From: Chitinophaga sp. CF418
GTDB taxonomy: Bacteria > Bacteroidota > Bacteroidia > Chitinophagales > Chitinophagaceae
Assembly (NCBI RefSeq): GCF_900142925.1
Contig: NZ_FRCN01000001.1
Coordinates: 1,037,798 to 1,101,797, forward strand
Direction of reading: 5' to 3'
Length of the DNA stretch: 64,000 nucleotides
The number at the start of each line of letters is the position of its first letter. Positions within the stretch are counted from its first letter, which is position 1. A program made the position numbers and the translations under genes. Of the stretch, positions 1 to 7,811 are shown in pieces. Under the pieces are notes generated by a model that did no database searches, was not told the origin of the DNA, and saw only the letters and a list, made by a program, of their open reading frames with translations.

Positions 1-1
1 T

Positions 2-562
2 AAGGCAGGTTATGGTACCTACCGTATCATTCGTCAGCTGCATCCTGGTGGGGCACAGGTCACACAGATGGCGAATGCGGATGTAGGGCAGATCTATGTC
101 GGTCCACCGTGTTTGGGGGGTGGTCCGATGTCCATTGGAGGTCCTGGAAATCACGAGATCTTCGCCTACGCTGAGTTTTCTGAGCCCATGGAGGTGCCCA
201 CAGCCGTTGTCTTGTATTTAAGTGTCGGCGGGCCGCCCAAAACAGACTTTGTAAAGGCATTAAGGGACTACCATGCAACGAACTTTTATCCGACAGTATA
301 TGCCGGCCCCGTCATCGAATCAACTATGATATATGGAGACAGTGTATTGGTTAATGCACATAACATTACTTTCTCCCTGGCATTTGACAATCCCAAGGAT
401 ATTCATTACATAGATGAACAGGGTCGTACTATATACCCTTGTACAGGTCCCTTCTTTAATTCTTTTGGGTTGTCGGCATCTGCTTTCACGCCTCCGTTTG
501 AGCAGTCGAGGCGGCGCAATGATGGCATTCCTCCATTGTTGCGGAACTTCCGTTTGAAGTAA
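2..562 (+). CDS. C-terminal part of a lipoprotein paralog (5' end outside window)
   Basis: The frame is open from base 2, so the start and any signal sequence lie upstream of the window. About 186 residues are visible. No named domain is recognisable in this part. Near its end it carries a D-x-x-G-R-x-I-Y-P segment that matches the ends of the next two lipoproteins (A-R-I-A-Y-P and G-E-T-V-Y-P at equivalent places). I therefore read it as the first of three tandem paralogs. It ends with a basic tail (S-R-R-R-N-D). Function unknown; a cell-surface location is inferred from the paralogs. Confidence 0.6.
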   Translation, partial: KAGYGTYRIIRQLHPGGAQVTQMANADVGQIYVGPPCLGGGPMSIGGPGNHEIFAYAEFSEPMEVPTAVVLYLSVGGPPKTDFVKALRDYHATNFYPTVYAGPVIESTMIYGDSVLVNAHNITFSLAFDNPKDIHYIDEQGRTIYPCTGPFFNSFGLSASAFTPPFEQSRRRNDGIPPLLRNFRLK

Positions 563-612
563 TGCAAACACACGTCAGCAACAACACCATCATCCAATTC
601 TAATCCATCCAC

Positions 613-1395
613 ATGAAAAATATTATATTCCTCTCATTCTTTTTATGCCTTATCATGGCATGTGTTAAGGAAGGGCCTCCCGGGCCTAAAGGACCTGATG
701 GTCCACCATATACCTGGCCGCCGGGTAATATTACAGGCTACATTAATCTGCGTGATCAATTCGGGTTGTCTGCGGCAAGGCAGGACAGCGTATGGTTACA
801 AACCTATAATGCTGACAGCATTTTCAGGGCTTACACTGACACAAATGGATACTTTTATCTGCCGGCTGTTCCACCGGGCAATTATGATATCAGTATCTCA
901 AAACCAGGTTATGATTCCCTCCATTTGTATGTGCAGCATGCAGGCGGTTCAATCGATAAATTCCTTGGTGCTACATCAATGGCGCAGCATATATCGACAA
1001 AATTGGTGTCCTTCACGGCCACGGCCCTCACAAGCTTCCCTGATGTCTATATCCCGTTCGAAATTGTGTTTGAATGGCCGACGCCGCACCGGCTTTCTGT
1101 ATCAGGCTTCCAGGTATATCTTGATACATCAGCGGTACCTGGCGCCGGCAGAGGACTGTCTATTTCTTCGATCGGGACTGTTGGCAAGGATATCAATGGT
1201 ATTACCGGTAAAATAGTCGGTAAGGTAACCATTCCGACGTATTTGGTGCCTTCAGGGACTACATTATATCTGACAGCGGTAGCAACGCCGGTAAGCTCCG
1301 GTTATACGCCATGGCTGGATTATGCTACGGGCGCCCGGATAGCATACCCTTATCTGGGAGATTCATTGAAAACACAGACCACTTACATAGAATAA
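613..1395 (+). CDS. Lipoprotein with collagen-like motif and carboxypeptidase-regulatory-like domain
   Basis: This is a 260-residue lipoprotein. A hydrophobic signal ends in L-I-M-A-C, with the lipidated cysteine at residue 17. Four Gly-x-x triplets of collagen type (G-P-P, G-P-K, G-P-D, G-P-P) follow at residues 22-33. Residues about 40-110 look like a carboxypeptidase-regulatory (transthyretin-like) beta domain, with the usual D-x-x-G-Y-F-Y-L and P-P-G-N-Y-D-I signature. The remaining 150 residues have no recognisable family. It lies 50 bp after the partial paralog and 6 bp before the next, so the three are probably one transcript. A surface-exposed outer-membrane lipoprotein is likely; its ligand is unknown. 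Confidence 0.8.
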   Translation: MKNIIFLSFFLCLIMACVKEGPPGPKGPDGPPYTWPPGNITGYINLRDQFGLSAARQDSVWLQTYNADSIFRAYTDTNGYFYLPAVPPGNYDISISKPGYDSLHLYVQHAGGSIDKFLGATSMAQHISTKLVSFTATALTSFPDVYIPFEIVFEWPTPHRLSVSGFQVYLDTSAVPGAGRGLSISSIGTVGKDINGITGKIVGKVTIPTYLVPSGTTLYLTAVATPVSSGYTPWLDYATGARIAYPYLGDSLKTQTTYIE

Positions 1396-1401
1396 TCTCA
1401 T

Positions 1402-2202
1402 ATGAAACAGCTAATATTAGTATTATACTGCTGCCTTTTTATGGTAGCCTGCGTAAACTGGGATGTTACGGGTCCTGCAGGCCCAGAGGGGCCTCCCGGA
1501 CCTCCGGGGCAAAAGCCGCCCGGTGCTGATACATCTTCTATTGTTGGAAGGGTATTTACCTTCAATGAGTTTACGGCGCCGATATGGCCGGTAGATAGTG
1601 TCAAAATAACATTACATCTGAGTGCTGATTCTATACTTGAAACAATGGCTGATACAGCCGGCTACTATCAATTCCATGGCATAGGCACAGGCACTTATAA
1701 TCTGAGCTTTAGCCGCAATGGATTTGGTGAGATGAAGGTGTTCGATCAGACGCATATTTCCGGAGGCACCTTGAACACTACGGTGCAGGACGTATCAATT
1801 GTACAGATACCTGTACAGAATGTGCCTGATTCAGTCTGGCTTGAATATATACCTAATTATGTCAGGGTCAGGTTCAATCTCCCGCCTGGTGGCATTGTGA
1901 TGACCGGCAGAAATTATCAGGTCTTTTTTTCCAAACATGCCAATGTCAGCGACAGTAACTATCTGGCCCGCACGCTATACTATGAATATTACACGCCAAG
2001 GGGCTGGCTTACTTCTTACTTCTCTCCGGGGGATTCCATATATGCCCGTATATATGTATTTCCTAAATACTTCTATACACCAATAGTGGGATGGTCAAAC
2101 ACGATCAGACCAGGTGTTTCCTACATAGATACTGCTTCCGGAGAAACTGTATATCCATTCAAGAGTAAAGCGTCAGCATTGGCCAAAGGTGTTTTCAACT
2201 GA
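1402..2202 (+). CDS. Lipoprotein with collagen-like motif and carboxypeptidase-regulatory-like domain (paralog)
   Basis: This 266-residue paralog of the preceding gene begins 6 bp after its stop. The lipobox is F-M-V-A-C with the cysteine at residue 17. The Gly-Pro run (G-P-A-G-P-E-G-P-P-G-P-P-G) is longer and closer to true collagen than in the neighbour. A carboxypeptidase-regulatory-like beta domain covers about residues 45-120 (D-T-A-G-Y-Y-Q-F and G-T-G-T-Y-N-L). The C-terminal part shares the short aromatic-Pro ending (E-T-V-Y-P). The collagen triplets are too few for a stable triple helix alone and may only form a stalk. Function unknown. Confidence 0.8.
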   Translation: MKQLILVLYCCLFMVACVNWDVTGPAGPEGPPGPPGQKPPGADTSSIVGRVFTFNEFTAPIWPVDSVKITLHLSADSILETMADTAGYYQFHGIGTGTYNLSFSRNGFGEMKVFDQTHISGGTLNTTVQDVSIVQIPVQNVPDSVWLEYIPNYVRVRFNLPPGGIVMTGRNYQVFFSKHANVSDSNYLARTLYYEYYTPRGWLTSYFSPGDSIYARIYVFPKYFYTPIVGWSNTIRPGVSYIDTASGETVYPFKSKASALAKGVFN

Positions 2203-2262
2203 TGGTTTATTCCGAAGGAAGGACTATCACAAGTAATATTTATTTCAATATCTGATAGATCT

Positions 2263-2288
2263 CAGGCAGCACTGAACAGTGCTGCCTG
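2263..2288 (+). terminator. Perfect 11-bp hairpin after the lipoprotein genes
   Basis: CAGGCAGCACT and AGTGCTGCCTG form a perfect 11-bp stem around a GAAC loop, 61 bp after the last lipoprotein stop. There is no strong T-tract, so it may act as a weak terminator or RNA-stabilising hairpin. Confidence 0.55.
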
Positions 2289-2335
2289 ATCCGTTAATAT
2301 TGCCCCTGCGTGTTACCCCATTTCCAGATTTCCCT

Positions 2336-2343
2336 TACTTTCG
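2336..2343 (+). promoter_or_regulatory. Possible -7 box for deoC
   Basis: TACTTTCG differs from the Bacteroidota -7 consensus TAnnTTTG at one position and lies 18 bp before the deoC start. No clear -33 TTG is seen, so support is modest. Confidence 0.35.
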
Positions 2344-2361
2344 TGACCGAAACCTGTCACA

Positions 2362-3009
2362 ATGAAACTCAACAGATACATAGACCACACCGTCCTTAAG
2401 CCAACTACCACACTGGAAGATATTAAGAAACTCTGTATGGAAGCGGTGGAATATGATTTTGCCGCAGTATGCATTCCTCCTCCTTTTGTAAAACTGGCGA
2501 AGACCTTTGTAGGTAGTACAAGTACAAAGGTGGCCACCGTTACGGGATTCCCATTCGGTTATTCAGCTATAGAAGCCAAGGTGGCAGAAACAGTGCTGGC
2601 CATTGTGGATGGGGCAGACGAGATCGATATGGTAGCCAATATACTGGCCATCCGGAATAAGGACTGGCAATATGTGGAGAAAGAGATCGCGACCATCATG
2701 CCCATCATCCGTAACCATCAGAAGGTGATCAAGGTGATCATTGAAAGTGGCATATTATTGGAAGAGGAGATTGTGCAATGCTGCCAGCTGTATGCCAGGT
2801 ACCAGGTGGATTTTGTAAAGACCTCTACCGGGTATGCGGAAAAGGGAGCGACCGTTGCGGCAGTACAGCTGATGAGGGCCAATCTGCCGGCAAATATTCA
2901 GATAAAAGCTTCCGGCGGTATTCGTACCTTTGCCTTCGCAAAAGAACTGATCGACGCTGGCGCTACCAGGATAGGGACGAGCAATGGAGTAGCACTTATG
3001 AAGGAATAG
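2362..3009 (+). CDS. deoC: Deoxyribose-phosphate aldolase
   Basis: This class I aldolase splits 2-deoxyribose-5-phosphate into glyceraldehyde-3-phosphate and acetaldehyde, the last step of deoxynucleoside catabolism in the cytosol. The 215-residue length is normal for short bacterial DeoC. The Schiff-base lysine is K153 in F-V-K-T-S-T-G. The second conserved lysine is K182 in I-K-A-S-G-G-I-R. The N-terminal I-D-H-T-V-L-K-P motif is also typical. No other deo gene is nearby; a SPOR protein follows after 43 bp. Confidence 0.96.
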   Translation: MKLNRYIDHTVLKPTTTLEDIKKLCMEAVEYDFAAVCIPPPFVKLAKTFVGSTSTKVATVTGFPFGYSAIEAKVAETVLAIVDGADEIDMVANILAIRNKDWQYVEKEIATIMPIIRNHQKVIKVIIESGILLEEEIVQCCQLYARYQVDFVKTSTGYAEKGATVAAVQLMRANLPANIQIKASGGIRTFAFAKELIDAGATRIGTSNGVALMKE

Positions 3010-3052
3010 GTACAATTGAGGGTTCACGCCCTGTAACCATTCCCCTAAACAG

Positions 3053-3499
3053 ATGAATATGAAACACTTAATATTATTATTCTCCGGATTGCTGATCGGA
3101 GGCCTGGCCATGGCCCAGGAAGCGCCAATAGCCAGCACAGGTGGTGTGAAGGTTGTAAAAGACCCTCGTCTCGACCTGCTGGTCAGGAAACAGATCTACA
3201 TCAATACCCTGGCCACCCGTAATCAGCCGGGATTCAGGGTACAGGTTATATCTACCAACAAAAGGAATGAGGCCAACGATATAAAAGCCCGTGTAATGCA
3301 ATTATATCCCGATTACCGTACTTATATGGACTACCAGGCGCCATATTTCAAGGTGCGTGTAGGTGATTTTAAGAGCCGGGAAGAGGCCGCCGATTTGCGG
3401 GACAAACTTTCTGACAACTTCCCGGGCGGCATCTTTGTAGTACCAGCCATCATTAATGTGTCACCAGAGAAAGAAGCCGGGAATGAAGAATCGTATTAA
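3053..3499 (+). CDS. SPOR-domain exported protein
   Basis: This 148-residue protein has an N-terminal signal peptide ending near A-M-A-Q. A single SPOR-like fold spans about residues 60-135 (F-R-V-Q-V-I, then Y-F-K-V-R-V-G-D-F, then E-A-A-D-L). SPOR domains bind denuded glycan strands of septal peptidoglycan, so a periplasmic role near the division site is the family expectation. ATG codons at 3053 and 3059 are both possible starts. Its 3' end overlaps the next gene by 17 bp, suggesting coupled translation with the amidohydrolase. Confidence 0.8.
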   Translation: MNMKHLILLFSGLLIGGLAMAQEAPIASTGGVKVVKDPRLDLLVRKQIYINTLATRNQPGFRVQVISTNKRNEANDIKARVMQLYPDYRTYMDYQAPYFKVRVGDFKSREEAADLRDKLSDNFPGGIFVVPAIINVSPEKEAGNEESY

Positions 3500-4661
3500 G
3501 GAACTGGCGCAGCAGTATGCGCCGGAATTCGTTGCTATCCGCCGTCACATCCACTCCCATCCTGAATTATCTTTCCAGGAATATGAAACATCTAAATTCC
3601 TGCAACAGAAACTGGATGAATTTGGCGTATCCTATACAGCTGGTATTGCCGGAACTGGTATTATCGCTACGATAGAAGGAAAAAATCCATCTTCCAAAAC
3701 CATCGCCTTAAGGGCAGACATTGACGCACTTCCCATCACGGAAGCCAATGACGTGCCTTATAAATCACTCAACACCGGTGTCATGCATGCCTGCGGGCAT
3801 GATGTGCACACTACCTGTGTGTTGGGCGCTACCCGCATCCTGCAGCAACTGAAGGATGAATTTGAAGGGACCATCAAAGTATTGTTCCAGCCGGGAGAAG
3901 AGAAACATCCCGGTGGGGCCAGCCTGATGATACAGGAAGGCGCACTGGAAAATCCACGTCCTGACGCTATCCTGGGCATGCACGTGCAGCCGTCTATGGA
4001 AGCCGGTAAACTGGGTTTCAGGGCAGGACAATATATGGCCAGCGCAGACGAGATCTATATTACCATCAAAGGAAAGGGTGGCCACGCGGCATTGCCTCAC
4101 CTTACGGTAGATACCATCCTGGTGGCATCCCACCTGGTGGTAAGCCTCCAGCAAGTCATCAGCCGCAATAATAATCCCTTCTCCCCTTCCGTATTGAGCA
4201 TCTGTGCCTTCAACGGAGGATACACTACCAATGTCATTCCCAGCGAGGTAAAACTGATGGGCACCTTCCGTGCAATGGATGAAACCTGGCGCTTTAAAGC
4301 CCATGAAATCATCAGGAAACAGGCTACGGAGCTGGCCCATGCCATGGGCGCCGAAATAGATATCGAGATATTGGTAGGTTACCCTTGCCTGTATAACAAT
4401 GAAGCGGTGACCGGCAAAGCACGTTCCCTGGCGGAAGAATACCTGGGATTACCTAACGTAGAGGATACGGAAGTCCGTATGGGAGCTGAGGACTTCGCAT
4501 TCTATTCCCAGATTGTACCGGCCTGCTTTTTCAGACTGGGTACGGGCAATATTTCCCGTGGCATCACTTCTGGCGTACACACGCCTACCTTCGATGTAGA
4601 TGAAAGCGCTATTGAAGTAGGTATAGGCACGATGGCTTATCTCGCCACCCAATTTCAATAA
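3483..4661 (+). CDS. M20D-family amidohydrolase (N-acyl amino acid / hippurate hydrolase type)
   Basis: This is a 392-residue metal-dependent amidase that removes acyl groups from amino acids or similar amides. Metal-binding motifs are in family order: H-A-C-G-H-D-V-H, P-G-E-E, G-M-H-V, and M-G-A-E-D-F near the C-terminus. I chose the ATG at 3483 because an AGAAAGAAG purine tract precedes it and the protein then begins M-K-N-R-I-K-E-L like family members. An upstream in-frame start at 3456 would add nine unlikely residues. It overlaps the SPOR gene by 17 bp. The natural substrate cannot be told from sequence. Confidence 0.9.
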   Translation: MKNRIKELAQQYAPEFVAIRRHIHSHPELSFQEYETSKFLQQKLDEFGVSYTAGIAGTGIIATIEGKNPSSKTIALRADIDALPITEANDVPYKSLNTGVMHACGHDVHTTCVLGATRILQQLKDEFEGTIKVLFQPGEEKHPGGASLMIQEGALENPRPDAILGMHVQPSMEAGKLGFRAGQYMASADEIYITIKGKGGHAALPHLTVDTILVASHLVVSLQQVISRNNNPFSPSVLSICAFNGGYTTNVIPSEVKLMGTFRAMDETWRFKAHEIIRKQATELAHAMGAEIDIEILVGYPCLYNNEAVTGKARSLAEEYLGLPNVEDTEVRMGAEDFAFYSQIVPACFFRLGTGNISRGITSGVHTPTFDVDESAIEVGIGTMAYLATQFQ

Positions 4662-4680
4662 CAATACCTGTATAATATTA

Positions 4681-4712
4681 CAAAAGGCCGGGATGCAGAT
4701 CCTGGCCTTTTG
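4681..4712 (+). terminator. Hairpin terminator after the amidohydrolase
   Basis: A 14-bp stem (one G-T pair) around a GCAG loop, starting CAAAAGGCC and ending GGCCTTTTG, lies 20 bp after the stop. The terminal A and T runs let it work on both strands. Confidence 0.75.
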
Positions 4713-4746
4713 CATTAAGTAATTGTATCGTTAGTATTGAACGAAA

Positions 4747-4772
4747 AGAGGCCTGCTGGAAAGCGGGCCTCT
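4747..4772 (-). terminator. Hairpin terminator of the ABC/GntR operon
   Basis: An 11-bp stem (AGAGGCC at the outer end, one G-T pair, four-base loop) is followed on the minus strand by TTTTCG. It lies about 40 bp past the last minus-strand gene of the operon. Confidence 0.7.
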
Positions 4773-4811
4773 ATCAACATAGCCTTTTTTGTCTTTTCGT
4801 TATAAAAAAAG

Positions 4812-5483
4812 TTATTTGATCTGTTTCATACTGGTTAATGATTCTCCGGTCAATTGCAGCTCGCGCAGGCTGTCTACGGCCATGGACACATGACCATAAG
4901 GCACTTCGTAAGACTTTAACACGCTGGATTGCCCTAATTGCAGATGGATGGAATCAATCAGACTCTTTTTACCCATTGCTACAAATTCACTCTCTTCTCC
5001 CCCTTTTACATCCAGTACATTCACCTTCATATCGATCAGTTCAACATTACAGGATTTACCTGCCAGTATGTTCAGCGAAGGCAGTTCAAACCGCCGCAGA
5101 GAAATACCGTTTCCTTCAGATAAGATCACTGTTTGCAATGCCGGACATTCCAGCACAAAATGATCACCATCTTTCAATTTGATAAACATCGTATCATTTC
5201 GAGTGGAGTAATCGAACCGCTGATCCTTGTCTCCCCAAAAATAAATCTGGTATTTTTCATCCCTGTCAACGGTTAGACGGTCGCTTGCCACTCCCTCTAT
5301 CTTTAATACTTTGAATGCGCTGACAGGAATTCTAATTTCCTTGCCTTTGTTATCATCGTCAGTCAGCAAGCCATCTCCGCTTCTTCCTCTTTTAAAATTA
5401 GCCCACATCACCGTATCGGAGAGCAGCATCAGCAAAACGATCAGTCCCACGAAAGAGAGTAATAATTTATTACTGGTCTTCAT
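4812..5483 (-). CDS. Membrane-anchored protein with beta-repeat-like exterior, unknown function
   Basis: This 223-residue protein has one N-terminal membrane helix (about residues 7-27), and the rest is probably extracytoplasmic. Alternating short strands (for example L-Q-T-V-I-L-S-E and L-N-I-L-A-G-K) suggest a beta-solenoid of the kind seen in GIN/DUF2807-type heads, but I cannot confirm that family. It is the last gene of a minus-strand operon, 18 bp after the GntR regulator and behind an ABC transporter. It could therefore be an accessory or a sensor of whatever the transporter handles. Function unknown. Confidence 0.6.
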   Translation of the reverse strand: MKTSNKLLLSFVGLIVLLMLLSDTVMWANFKRGRSGDGLLTDDDNKGKEIRIPVSAFKVLKIEGVASDRLTVDRDEKYQIYFWGDKDQRFDYSTRNDTMFIKLKDGDHFVLECPALQTVILSEGNGISLRRFELPSLNILAGKSCNVELIDMKVNVLDVKGGEESEFVAMGKKSLIDSIHLQLGQSSVLKSYEVPYGHVSMAVDSLRELQLTGESLTSMKQIK

Positions 5484-5501
5484 AAATATCTTTTTAATAA
5501 A

Positions 5502-5873
5502 TTATCTGAAATGAGATTTTTTATATTTCTCGTAGTGTGTTTTTAATTCATCCAGCTCTATATCCAGTAAATAGATATTACGGAAGAATTGTGGTAGCTC
5601 ATTGGTCAGGAAACGTTCTTTCTTCAGTTGCTTTATTTTCTTTCCCGCGTTGGTAGCAACGAAGTAACCAATCCCCCTTTTGTTATAGATGATCTCGTAC
5701 TGCTGCAGATATTCGCAGGTACGCATAACAGTATTGGGGTTCACTTCCAGTTGCACTGCCAGCTCCCGCACAGAAGGAATTCTATCTTCCGTCTTCCACT
5801 TATCCAGCAATATCTGCTCACACATATGATCTGCGATCTGGAGATATATCGCTTGTGATTCTTTGAATTCCAT
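5502..5873 (-). CDS. GntR-family repressor, YtrA-like
   Basis: This 123-residue regulator has a GntR winged helix at about residues 8-75 (I-Y-L-Q-I-A-D, then R-I-P-S-V-R-E-L-A, then V-N-P-N-T-V-M-R). Only a short helical tail follows, the architecture of the YtrA subgroup that controls ABC transporters. The ATG at 5873 is the start; the codon two residues upstream is TTG. It sits 30 bp after the ABC permease gene in the same operon. It probably binds the perfect palindrome at 7594-7617 and represses the operon. The inducing signal is unknown; YtrA relatives often respond to envelope stress. Confidence 0.88.
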   Translation of the reverse strand: MEFKESQAIYLQIADHMCEQILLDKWKTEDRIPSVRELAVQLEVNPNTVMRTCEYLQQYEIIYNKRGIGYFVATNAGKKIKQLKKERFLTNELPQFFRNIYLLDIELDELKTHYEKYKKSHFR

Positions 5874-5903
5874 AAACAATTTTTTAAACAGGAATAGCCT
5901 TAA

Positions 5904-6731
5904 TTACATCTCTCTATCTCTTAACCGCATATATCCCAATGTCCAGAGCATGGGAGTTACGAGGTACTTACCGAAGAATAATAACCCATCTCTCATAGAT
6001 GCTGGCAACATCAGGAATTTATCGGTCCTGGGAACGTATTCTGAAGGATGTTCACCCAGCATCACGTTGATGCCGACAAATGGGAAATGTGCATTCCAGC
6101 GTACCATGCGATTACCAAAGAAGATATAAGAGAAGAGGGTATTCAAGAAGTATAATGACAGGATAAATATCATGAACAGGAATACTGTTTTGATAAAACT
6201 ATACTTCTGAAAATTGATAGCTCCCAGTAACATTACAGCTTGTGCGAAAAACCATATGTAATAGAAATACAACAACTGACCATTACTGAACGCATCGCGA
6301 AGATCATTTTCCATATGCTGCCCGGTATACCTTGCTACTATTGCATCTATACCAAGGTAAGCGAGGTAAAAAGCGATGTGATAGAGTAGCAGGAAACCTA
6401 TTGTAGTCACCACTAATGTACTCAGATATTTTTCCAGTTGTGAGGCAGGGAATAACAGGTAATCTATTCCCTGTGGTTTATTTGCCAGCTCACTGAAAGA
6501 TAGACTTGTAAAAATGAGCCCCGTCAGAAACATACCGATAATATACAATGGTATTAATCTGCTGATGGCTGGCTGTACCCTGAAATTATCGGATAAGTTG
6601 AGCAGCAGCATAATTAACAACAGCACTGTCAAAACGATTACAGACATACCGTAGATGCGGTAATTGTCTACCAGGTGCTTTCTCATATAGAGGCCAAAGC
6701 GGCCTGCACTAAAAACATTATTTGTTTGCAT
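5904..6731 (-). CDS. ABC transporter permease (ABC-2 type)
   Basis: This is a 275-residue membrane protein with about six helices, the first at residues 29-46 and others around 60-80, 105-130, 155-180 and 190-210. It has no ATPase motifs and no signal peptide, as expected for an ABC-2-like export subunit. It starts 16 bp after the ATP-binding gene. The substrate is not evident; the GntR pairing suggests an efflux or antimicrobial-protection role. Confidence 0.75.
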   Translation of the reverse strand: MQTNNVFSAGRFGLYMRKHLVDNYRIYGMSVIVLTVLLLIMLLLNLSDNFRVQPAISRLIPLYIIGMFLTGLIFTSLSFSELANKPQGIDYLLFPASQLEKYLSTLVVTTIGFLLLYHIAFYLAYLGIDAIVARYTGQHMENDLRDAFSNGQLLYFYYIWFFAQAVMLLGAINFQKYSFIKTVFLFMIFILSLYFLNTLFSYIFFGNRMVRWNAHFPFVGINVMLGEHPSEYVPRTDKFLMLPASMRDGLLFFGKYLVTPMLWTLGYMRLRDREM

Positions 6732-6746
6732 AAGGAGTTACAGAGG

Positions 6747-7580
6747 TTAGTTAAAGATTTGAGAGATGCTTTCACGTTTTTCCAGCACAGCGTTGAACAG
6801 GAGCTCCATATCAATGCGGCTGTGCTCTGCACCTTCATTCGGCATGATAACGGCATGTCCGCGGATAGAACTATCCGAGAACAATACATTCCTTGCATCA
6901 GCCATATTCACTACGTTCTTAAAACAGAGCCTGTCGGTAACTGTTTCCACGTTCTGGCGGAAGATGATCTTATGATCATCGATGATGACAATGCTGTCGA
7001 TCAGGTTATCCAGATCACGCACCTGGTGGGTGGATATAACGATGCATTTATCATCACTTACAGCAGCAGCAATTACCTTACGGAACTGGCTTTTAGAAGG
7101 GATATCCAGTCCATTGGTAGGTTCGTCCAGTATCAGTGCTTTGGTATTGGTGGCCAGTGCAAAGCTGATCAGCACTTTCTTTTTTTGTCCGTAAGACATT
7201 TCCGTCAGTCGCTGATCCAGCGGAATATGGAATTCTTCCAGGTAGTTATGAAAGGCTTTACGGTCGAAGTTGGGGTAGAAAGGTGCATAGGTAGTGAGAT
7301 ATCCTTTGATGTGTACCTGTGGCAGGTAAAATTCTTCGGGGACCATAAACAGGTTCTGCAAAAAAGCTGGCTGCCGGAAGCGGGATTCGAAGCCCATCAC
7401 TTTGCAATGGCCTTGCTGCGGAAATAATAAACCGGCAATATGCTTCAGCAGACTGGATTTACCGGCACCATTCTTTCCCAGTAAACCATAGATGTGACCA
7501 GCTTCCAGTTGCAGGTTCAGATTCTCGAAGAGGGGTTTGTTCTTGCGGTAACTGAATGAGAGATTCTGGATAGATATCAT
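6747..7580 (-). CDS. ABC transporter ATP-binding protein
   Basis: This is a 277-residue nucleotide-binding subunit. Walker A is G-K-N-G-A-G-K-S at residues 35-42. The signature is degenerate (M-S-Y-G-Q instead of L-S-G-G-Q) near residue 128. Walker B is L-I-L-D-E-P with T-N-G-L-D near residues 146-157, followed by the switch histidine in S-T-H-Q. The signature variant is common in YtrB-like ATPases. It is the first gene of the four-gene operon and lies just downstream of the palindromic operator. Confidence 0.93.
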   Translation of the reverse strand: MISIQNLSFSYRKNKPLFENLNLQLEAGHIYGLLGKNGAGKSSLLKHIAGLLFPQQGHCKVMGFESRFRQPAFLQNLFMVPEEFYLPQVHIKGYLTTYAPFYPNFDRKAFHNYLEEFHIPLDQRLTEMSYGQKKKVLISFALATNTKALILDEPTNGLDIPSKSQFRKVIAAAVSDDKCIVISTHQVRDLDNLIDSIVIIDDHKIIFRQNVETVTDRLCFKNVVNMADARNVLFSDSSIRGHAVIMPNEGAEHSRIDMELLFNAVLEKRESISQIFN

Positions 7581-7593
7581 AGCTTAGTGATTT

Positions 7594-7617
7594 AGTGTAC
7601 TACATATCTAGTACACT
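7594..7617. promoter_or_regulatory. Palindromic operator for the GntR regulator
   Basis: AGTGTACTA and TAGTACACT form a perfect 9-bp inverted repeat with a six-base spacer, 14 bp upstream of the ABC operon start. A YtrA-like repressor encoded in the same operon is the obvious ligand. Confidence 0.75.
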
Positions 7618-7774
7618 GTAAATGTATGAAGCTTTTTTCCATAATTCCAAAAAAAAATCCGGGACAGGGTAGGAAAAACCTCTCCTGGGAAGGTGGTTTC
7701 CGGCTCTTAATATTTAATTATCAATATCTTTTTACTGTAGAAGCATTTCTACACATTAAAACTTTTTAATAGGT

Positions 7775-7782
7775 TATATTTG
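7775..7782 (+). promoter_or_regulatory. -7 box (TATATTTG)
   Basis: This is an exact match to TAnnTTTG, 30 bp before the start of the next gene. A T-rich tract replaces a clear -33 element. Confidence 0.6.
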
Positions 7783-7811
7783 CTCGTGGTTTAAACTAAA
7801 AAACAACTCCT

